Source: CAZSSH01 sp964609825
Lineage (GTDB): Bacteria; Verrucomicrobiota; Lentisphaeria; Victivallales; Victivallaceae
Reading direction: 5' to 3'
Assembly: GCA_964609825.1 (NCBI GenBank)
Contig: CAZSSH010000005.1
Location: forward strand, 248,001 to 312,000
DNA: 64,000 nucleotides
Below, one piece after another: positions 59,952 through 64,000 of this stretch (its first letter is position 1; each line of letters opens with the position of its first letter). The position numbers were made by a program, and so were the translations under genes. Under the pieces are notes generated by a model, which saw nothing but the letters and a program-made list of their open reading frames with translations, searched no databases and was not told the origin of the DNA.

Positions 59952-60830
59952 ATGAACTCCGAAAATATCAAATCAAAAGTGGTCCATATTGAGCTGTTTG
60001 ACGGGACTCCTAAGGGAATGCGGCAAATCTGGTCTGACGTCGAAGTGATTGAGGCAATCGTTGTGCCTCGCAACAATACTGCCGAAGTCAACTCTCTCAT
60101 TACCAAAAATACATTGGCAGTTTATTTGCTTTTAGGGGAAAATGAAGCCGGGAAACCCATGATATATGTTGGTCAGACCAAACGTACCAAATTGCGGGCT
60201 CTGGAGCACAACAAAAAACGGGATTGGTGGAATGAAATTATTTATTTCATCAACCGCGCCGGTGGTTTTTCATCGGATGATCTCAATTATTTGGAGTGGT
60301 TTTTGATCAAAAAACTCTCCGAGGCCAAGCGTGTGGAGTTGGATAACAGCAACAAAGCCAGTGCGGATGAGCCTGCTTCTACTCGCGACAAAAAAGCCAA
60401 TTTCTCCCGTTATTACAATCAAATCGTCAGCTTGACTGAAATTATCGGCTTGGATATCTTTAATAAAATTTATGATAAAACGAGCTGCGAGCCTGTATTT
60501 TACTGCAAAAATACCAAGGGGGCCAATGCTTCCGCGTATTACCGCGAAGATGGTTTTTATGTCCAAAAGCGTTCCGAGTGTGTGGTCGATTTGACCGTTT
60601 CCGGCAAAAAAAGCAGCTATATCGGGCCCATCCGGGAGCGGTTATTAAGTGAAGGTGTTTTAAAAAAGAGCAATGGCCAATTGATTTTTATTGAAGAGTA
60701 CAAATTTAATACGCCGTCAGGTGCCAGCCAGATTATTCTCGGCACCAATTCCAACGGTTGGGTCGCGTGGAAAGATGCTGCCGGCAAGACGCTTGACGAG
60801 TGTTTCCGCCAAGAGGAAAAAGGGGAATAA
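59952..60830 (+). CDS. GIY-YIG nuclease-family protein with DUF4357
   Basis: Encodes 292 residues. The nuclease part is a GIY-YIG variant: AVYLLLGENE for GIY and MIYVGQTK for YIG, then LRALEHNKKRDWW with the Arg/His and the catalytic glutamate in LNYLEWFLIKKL. The C-terminal 90 residues (ASAYYREDGFYVQKRSECV, then GWVAWKDAAGKTLDE) are the DUF4357 module. AGGGGG is 9 nt before the ATG. First gene of a compact run with a NERD protein and a DUF2293 protein, which may act on nucleic acids together. Base composition is lower in GC than the neighbours. Confidence 0.85.
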   Translation: MNSENIKSKVVHIELFDGTPKGMRQIWSDVEVIEAIVVPRNNTAEVNSLITKNTLAVYLLLGENEAGKPMIYVGQTKRTKLRALEHNKKRDWWNEIIYFINRAGGFSSDDLNYLEWFLIKKLSEAKRVELDNSNKASADEPASTRDKKANFSRYYNQIVSLTEIIGLDIFNKIYDKTSCEPVFYCKNTKGANASAYYREDGFYVQKRSECVVDLTVSGKKSSYIGPIRERLLSEGVLKKSNGQLIFIEEYKFNTPSGASQIILGTNSNGWVAWKDAAGKTLDECFRQEEKGE

Positions 60831-60836
60831 TCGCCG

Positions 60837-61814
60837 ATGATTGTCAAAGAGTTGGATCAATTTTACGGTATCAGTCCGCAGGAAAGGGCCGGGCGCAAGG
60901 CCGAAGAGCAACTTGCATTTTATTTAAAACGGCGGTTTCATGCCAACCCGGATATTTTTGTCATCAACGGTTTGCGTTTCCTGGCTTTGGACGGGACATA
61001 TGCCCAGATCGATCATTTGATTTTATCGCGTTACTGTGCGGTGATTGTCGAGAGCAAAAGTGTGACCTCGGTGGTCAAGTATGACAATGACGGCCAGTGG
61101 CTCCGGCTGTGGGACAATCACTGGATAGGGATGCCAAACCCCGTCCAGCAAATCAAAAATCAGGAAGTTGCGTTACGTGAATTGTTAAACATCAATCGTG
61201 AAATTTTGCGCGAAAAAATTTTGGGAATCAAACAGGGAAGTTTTGACAATATGGCAATTTGCCACATTGCCGCGATTTCCGACTCCGGGCGGGTAATGGC
61301 ACCGCGTGGAAAAGATATCTATGCCGGGTTGGTGCTTAAGGCTGATTTGGTGACTGATAAGATTATTGAGTTGGTCGATGAAAACAGACGACAGGCTCAA
61401 TCGCTTTTCAGCCTTGATGGTTGGGAGATGCCGCCCGAGGATTTGGCCAAGACGGTGAAATTTTTGCTGGAGTGTCACGAGCCCGGCGTTAAGGCGGCAG
61501 AGTTGCTGGTTGCGCCGCCGGTCGCGGAAAAAGTGACTCCGCCGCCTAAGGTTGCTGCGGCTCCCAAAGCGACTCAGCCCGAGAAAATCAGCTCACTCTC
61601 TCATTGCCCCGAGTGTCGCGGCAAGGTGGCGATTTTGTGGGGTGAAAAGTATAAAAATTATTACTGGCACTGCGATGCTTGCGGCAAAAATATTGCCATC
61701 AGCTTTAAGTGTCCCGGCTGCGGCGAAAAATTGCGCATTCGCAAGCAGGGCAGCGAGTATCATATTTACTGTGAGCCGTGCGACTTGTCGGCATTGTATT
61801 TTATTCAAAAATAA
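60837..61814 (+). CDS. NERD-domain protein with C-terminal zinc fingers
   Basis: Encodes 325 residues. The nuclease-related domain covers about 20 to 130 (GRKAEEQLAFYLKRRF, TYAQIDHLILSRYCAVIVESKS). A proline- and alanine-rich linker near 235 leads to a C-terminal zinc region with CPECRGKVAIL, HCDACGKNIAIS and CPGCGEKLRIR, like the C4 fingers of topoisomerase I. DNA binding is likely. It starts 6 nt after the GIY-YIG gene and is 12 nt before the DUF2293 gene. No membrane segment, unlike the NERD protein at 54.7 kb. Confidence 0.88.
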   Translation: MIVKELDQFYGISPQERAGRKAEEQLAFYLKRRFHANPDIFVINGLRFLALDGTYAQIDHLILSRYCAVIVESKSVTSVVKYDNDGQWLRLWDNHWIGMPNPVQQIKNQEVALRELLNINREILREKILGIKQGSFDNMAICHIAAISDSGRVMAPRGKDIYAGLVLKADLVTDKIIELVDENRRQAQSLFSLDGWEMPPEDLAKTVKFLLECHEPGVKAAELLVAPPVAEKVTPPPKVAAAPKATQPEKISSLSHCPECRGKVAILWGEKYKNYYWHCDACGKNIAISFKCPGCGEKLRIRKQGSEYHIYCEPCDLSALYFIQK

Positions 61815-61826
61815 GGAAGATTTGAG

Positions 61827-62504
61827 TTGAAGGATGAGGAGATAACACTTTGGCGCGGAGCCAAGGTTGGCGAGTATTTGCAGCATGGCAAATTGGTGGC
61901 TGTACCGGAGGATTGGGTGTTTGTGCCGAGCGGCGACGCCGGGCTCACCCGGAGGCTCAAGGGTGCGGGGCCGTATTATCTGGTGGTGCACCGGAGGCGC
62001 AACCGCATTGAGGCTTTGGGGTTGTTGACCGGGGCCAGGGTGGATGATATCCGTATGCAGCTCGAGTTGGAGCGCGCCGATCCCGCGTATCAGCAAAAGC
62101 TGGCCGCCGGGAAACGCAGCCGCGAGCGCAAGCAAGCATCGTATGTTGAGGATTTTGAGGCCGCAGTACTGCAATTTTTGAAATTTCACGACAAATTTGC
62201 CGCGATGGCGCAAAAATTGGCGGCATTGGTCACCAGTCACGCCACCCCGGTCGGCAGCGGCACGGTGGCGCGCACTGAGCGTATTCCTTTGGAACGCCGG
62301 GCCGAGGCGGCGGTGATTGCGTGGATGCGCCATCAGACCACGATTTATGACAATTTGGCAGTCGCCCGCGTCAAGGGCGAGCGGCGGCGCGTGAGGCAGC
62401 ACTTGGCCGGGGATTCGCGGCAATTGCTCGACCGGTACCGGCGCGGCGATGAGATTGATTTGGCGCTTTGCCCGTTGGCAACGGCGCTGGCAAATATTAA
62501 TTAA
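61827..62504 (+). CDS. DUF2293-like protein
   Basis: Encodes 225 residues from a TTG with AAGGAAGA upstream. The N-terminal PEDWVFVPSGDAGLTRRLKGAGPYYLVVHRR matches the known 'VP.GW..LP.GD..LTR..K..GP' start of DUF2293 proteins, and RRAEAAVIAWMRHQTTIYDNL with its arginine-rich end is the DUF2293 domain proper. The family has no known function; the strong basic character (RERKQ, GERRRVRQ) suggests nucleic-acid contact. It is 12 nt from both neighbours. Confidence 0.82.
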   Translation: MKDEEITLWRGAKVGEYLQHGKLVAVPEDWVFVPSGDAGLTRRLKGAGPYYLVVHRRRNRIEALGLLTGARVDDIRMQLELERADPAYQQKLAAGKRSRERKQASYVEDFEAAVLQFLKFHDKFAAMAQKLAALVTSHATPVGSGTVARTERIPLERRAEAAVIAWMRHQTTIYDNLAVARVKGERRRVRQHLAGDSRQLLDRYRRGDEIDLALCPLATALANIN

Positions 62505-62516
62505 CGAAAGCAGATT

Positions 62517-63482
62517 ATGACCACAGTTTGGCTGATGATCGGTGGGGTCGCCGGGTTGGCGCTCCTTTATTACGGCGCGGAGTTTTTGGTTAAAGGCGGG
62601 GTGGGGATCGCCAACAAATTTAAGGTTTCCCCCTTGGTGATCGGGCTTACGCTGGTCGCTTATGCCACCAGCGCTCCCGAGATGGTGGTCAGCGTCGATG
62701 CCGCCCGCACCGGCATGGGCGACATCAGCATCGGCAATGTGGTCGGCTCCAATATTTGCAACATCGCTTTGATTTTGGGGGTCTGCGCCATGATTACGCC
62801 GCTCTCGGTCAACCGCAAACTTTTTGCGCTTGATATTCCCTTGATGATTGCCTCGGCGGTGTTGCTCTCGGTGTTTTACGCCCTCCATCACGGGATCAAC
62901 CGGATTGAGGCTCTGATTTTTTTATTGGGCGTGATTGCTTATACGGTGTGGAGCGTTTATCATGCCAAGCAGGAGGGCAAAGTCAAGCCCGAACTGGTCA
63001 AAGAGGCCGAGGAGGAAGTCCGCCTTGAGCGCCATATGGGGTGGAGCCTCTCGCTGCTTTTGGTGGCCATCGGTTTGGCGGCCTTGATCGGCGGGGCCAA
63101 GCTTTTTGTCAATGCCGCCGTCTTGCTCGCACAGATGCTCCATGTCTCCGATGCGGTGATCGGCTTGACCGTGGTCGCCGTGGGGACGAGCTTGCCCGAG
63201 CTGGCCACTTCGATCGTGGCGGCGATCCGCGGGCAAAAAGACATTGCCATCGGCAATGTGGTCGGCTCCAACATCTTTAATATTTTGGCGATTTTGGGGG
63301 TGGCCCCTTTGGTTGCTCCGATCAATGCCCCCGGCATCAGCTGGGTGGACATTGGAGCCATGCTTTTTGTCTCCGTCCTCCTTTACCCGATGATGAAAAC
63401 CGGGTCGGTCATCAGCCGCAAAGAGGGCGCATGTTTGTTTGCCCTCTATGTCGGCTATACCGTCTGGCTGATTGTCGCTTAG
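62517..63482 (+). CDS. Calcium/sodium antiporter (CaCA family)
   Basis: Encodes 321 residues with ten membrane helices. Two inverted alpha-repeats hold the ion sites: YATSAPEMVVSVDAA with GNVVGSNICNIALILG, and GTSLPELATSIVAAIRG with GNVVGSNIFNILAILG. The acidic residues in SAPE and SLPE bind the ion. This is the YrbG-type exchanger of the inner membrane. A cytosolic loop near 155 to 175 is rich in Glu and Lys. It follows the DUF2293 gene closely and may be read from the same transcript. Confidence 0.95.
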   Translation: MTTVWLMIGGVAGLALLYYGAEFLVKGGVGIANKFKVSPLVIGLTLVAYATSAPEMVVSVDAARTGMGDISIGNVVGSNICNIALILGVCAMITPLSVNRKLFALDIPLMIASAVLLSVFYALHHGINRIEALIFLLGVIAYTVWSVYHAKQEGKVKPELVKEAEEEVRLERHMGWSLSLLLVAIGLAALIGGAKLFVNAAVLLAQMLHVSDAVIGLTVVAVGTSLPELATSIVAAIRGQKDIAIGNVVGSNIFNILAILGVAPLVAPINAPGISWVDIGAMLFVSVLLYPMMKTGSVISRKEGACLFALYVGYTVWLIVA

Positions 63483-63507
63483 AAATGTCTATTGGGGGAC
63501 CCTCCGC

Positions 63508-64000
63508 TCATTTTAAAAGCCGGTCAAACTTGTCCTTTTGGTCGGGGAGGGCAAAAACGTAAGTCCCGCGGTGATTGGCGGTCTTGCCCGCAAAGACGGC
63601 TTGGCTGGGCGCTCCGCCGATGCTTTTTTGATACTCCACCGGGAGCTGCACCATATAGGGAGTGACGACTTCGTCAATTTCGCCATAGTAATAAAAGGTC
63701 GGCGTGGCAAACTGCCGGCGGTATGACGTATTTTGCCGCAGCAAATCCCAAAAACGGGCCGCCGCCGGAGCATCGGGACGGAGAAACTCCTGATGAAACA
63801 AATCCTTGACCGGGTCGGGGAGCGTTTGGTTGGCCTCCGTCCAGTCTATTTTATTTTGATAGAGCAACGCTGCAATTTGCCGGTACTCGGGGTTGATCGC
63901 CGCGTCGGTCAAGCCGGGGAGCTGATAATAATTTTGGTACGAGTTAAGCAAGAGCACCGCCGCCCCCGTCAGCCAGTCGACATCCAGCTTGGAGGGGACA
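63508..64000 (-). CDS. Alpha/beta-hydrolase, C-terminal part; 5' end outside window
   Basis: The frame is open past the right window edge, so about 164 C-terminal residues are visible. Readable features are LLLNSYQNYYQLPG, a lid-like helical part, TPTFYYYGEIDEVVTPYMV with the likely catalytic aspartate and GKTANHRGTYVFAL with the histidine. A secreted or periplasmic lipase/esterase of the alpha/beta-hydrolase superfamily fits. The nucleophile elbow and any signal peptide are outside. Convergent with the antiporter gene. Confidence 0.72.
   Translation of the reverse strand, partial: VPSKLDVDWLTGAAVLLLNSYQNYYQLPGLTDAAINPEYRQIAALLYQNKIDWTEANQTLPDPVKDLFHQEFLRPDAPAAARFWDLLRQNTSYRRQFATPTFYYYGEIDEVVTPYMVQLPVEYQKSIGGAPSQAVFAGKTANHRGTYVFALPDQKDKFDRLLK

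Overview
The window looks like a chromosomal segment of an anaerobic, carbohydrate-degrading bacterium of the Lentisphaerota (Victivallis-like). Two type II pseudopilin-like proteins start with K/R-FTLIELLVVIAIIAIL (no glycine before the cleavage site), a pattern known to be greatly expanded in that phylum. Sugar loci are run by LacI and AraC regulators and carry no SusC/SusD pair. Oxidative-stress genes are of the anaerobe kind (rubrerythrin, a PerR-like Fur protein, thiol peroxidase). The taxonomic call is inference; no rRNA or tRNA gene was seen. Recognisable promoters mostly read TTGAnn, 16-17 nt, TATATT-like, and most start choices are backed by a good Shine-Dalgarno sequence.

Layout. 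1-3 kb: AraC regulator cut by the window edge, secreted protein, receiver domain plus HNH nuclease, lipoprotein. 3-8 kb: aroE overlapping a prepilin peptidase, argH, a zinc-ribbon mini-protein and thrC. 7.8-8.3 kb: non-coding, repeat-bearing. 8.3-9.2 kb: secreted esterase. 9.3-17.9 kb: a six-gene minus-strand Bat/MoxR operon in unusual order (BatB-BatC fusion, BatD-BatE fusion, MoxR, DUF58, DUF4381-like, BatA). 18-25.4 kb: Rid/FkbO-like gene, AraC regulator, and an operon of beta-helix glycosidase, pseudopilin and large putative glycoside hydrolase. 25.6-35.6 kb: TudS/YbgA-type protein, LacI regulator, and a plus-strand locus of pseudopilin, 1466-aa secreted modular protein, GH1 and GH20-like enzymes. 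35.6-40 kb: exonuclease, yeast-type cytosine deaminase, DUF188 protein, long ankyrin protein. 40-45 kb: LacI-controlled isomerase, aldolase and kinase, with two near-identical palindromic operators around the promoter. 45-46.5 kb: secreted SGNH hydrolase.

46.6-52.2 kb: two paralogous zinc-ribbon/membrane proteins flank a plus-strand operon of a cytosolic solute-binding-protein-like protein, a G3E-like GTPase and an ABC-type ATPase, with no permease and no signal peptide. This is my best candidate for an undescribed system, possibly metal or metallocofactor handling. 52.3-58.7 kb: acyltransferase, GNAT enzyme, YqaA-type membrane protein, NERD protein, rubrerythrin/PerR/Tpx stress block and two unknown genes. 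58.8-59.3 kb: two tandem lysine-rich mini-genes (31 and 35 aa) with homologous promoters. 59.3-59.95 kb: repeat-rich non-coding DNA. 60-62.5 kb: compact GIY-YIG, NERD/zinc-ribbon and DUF2293 genes, followed by a Ca2+/Na+ antiporter and a hydrolase cut by the window end.

A degenerate intergenic repeat (core AACGCCAAGCCGCAAAAC, then GTCTTCTCG) occurs at about 7.9, 46.5 and 59.4 kb.
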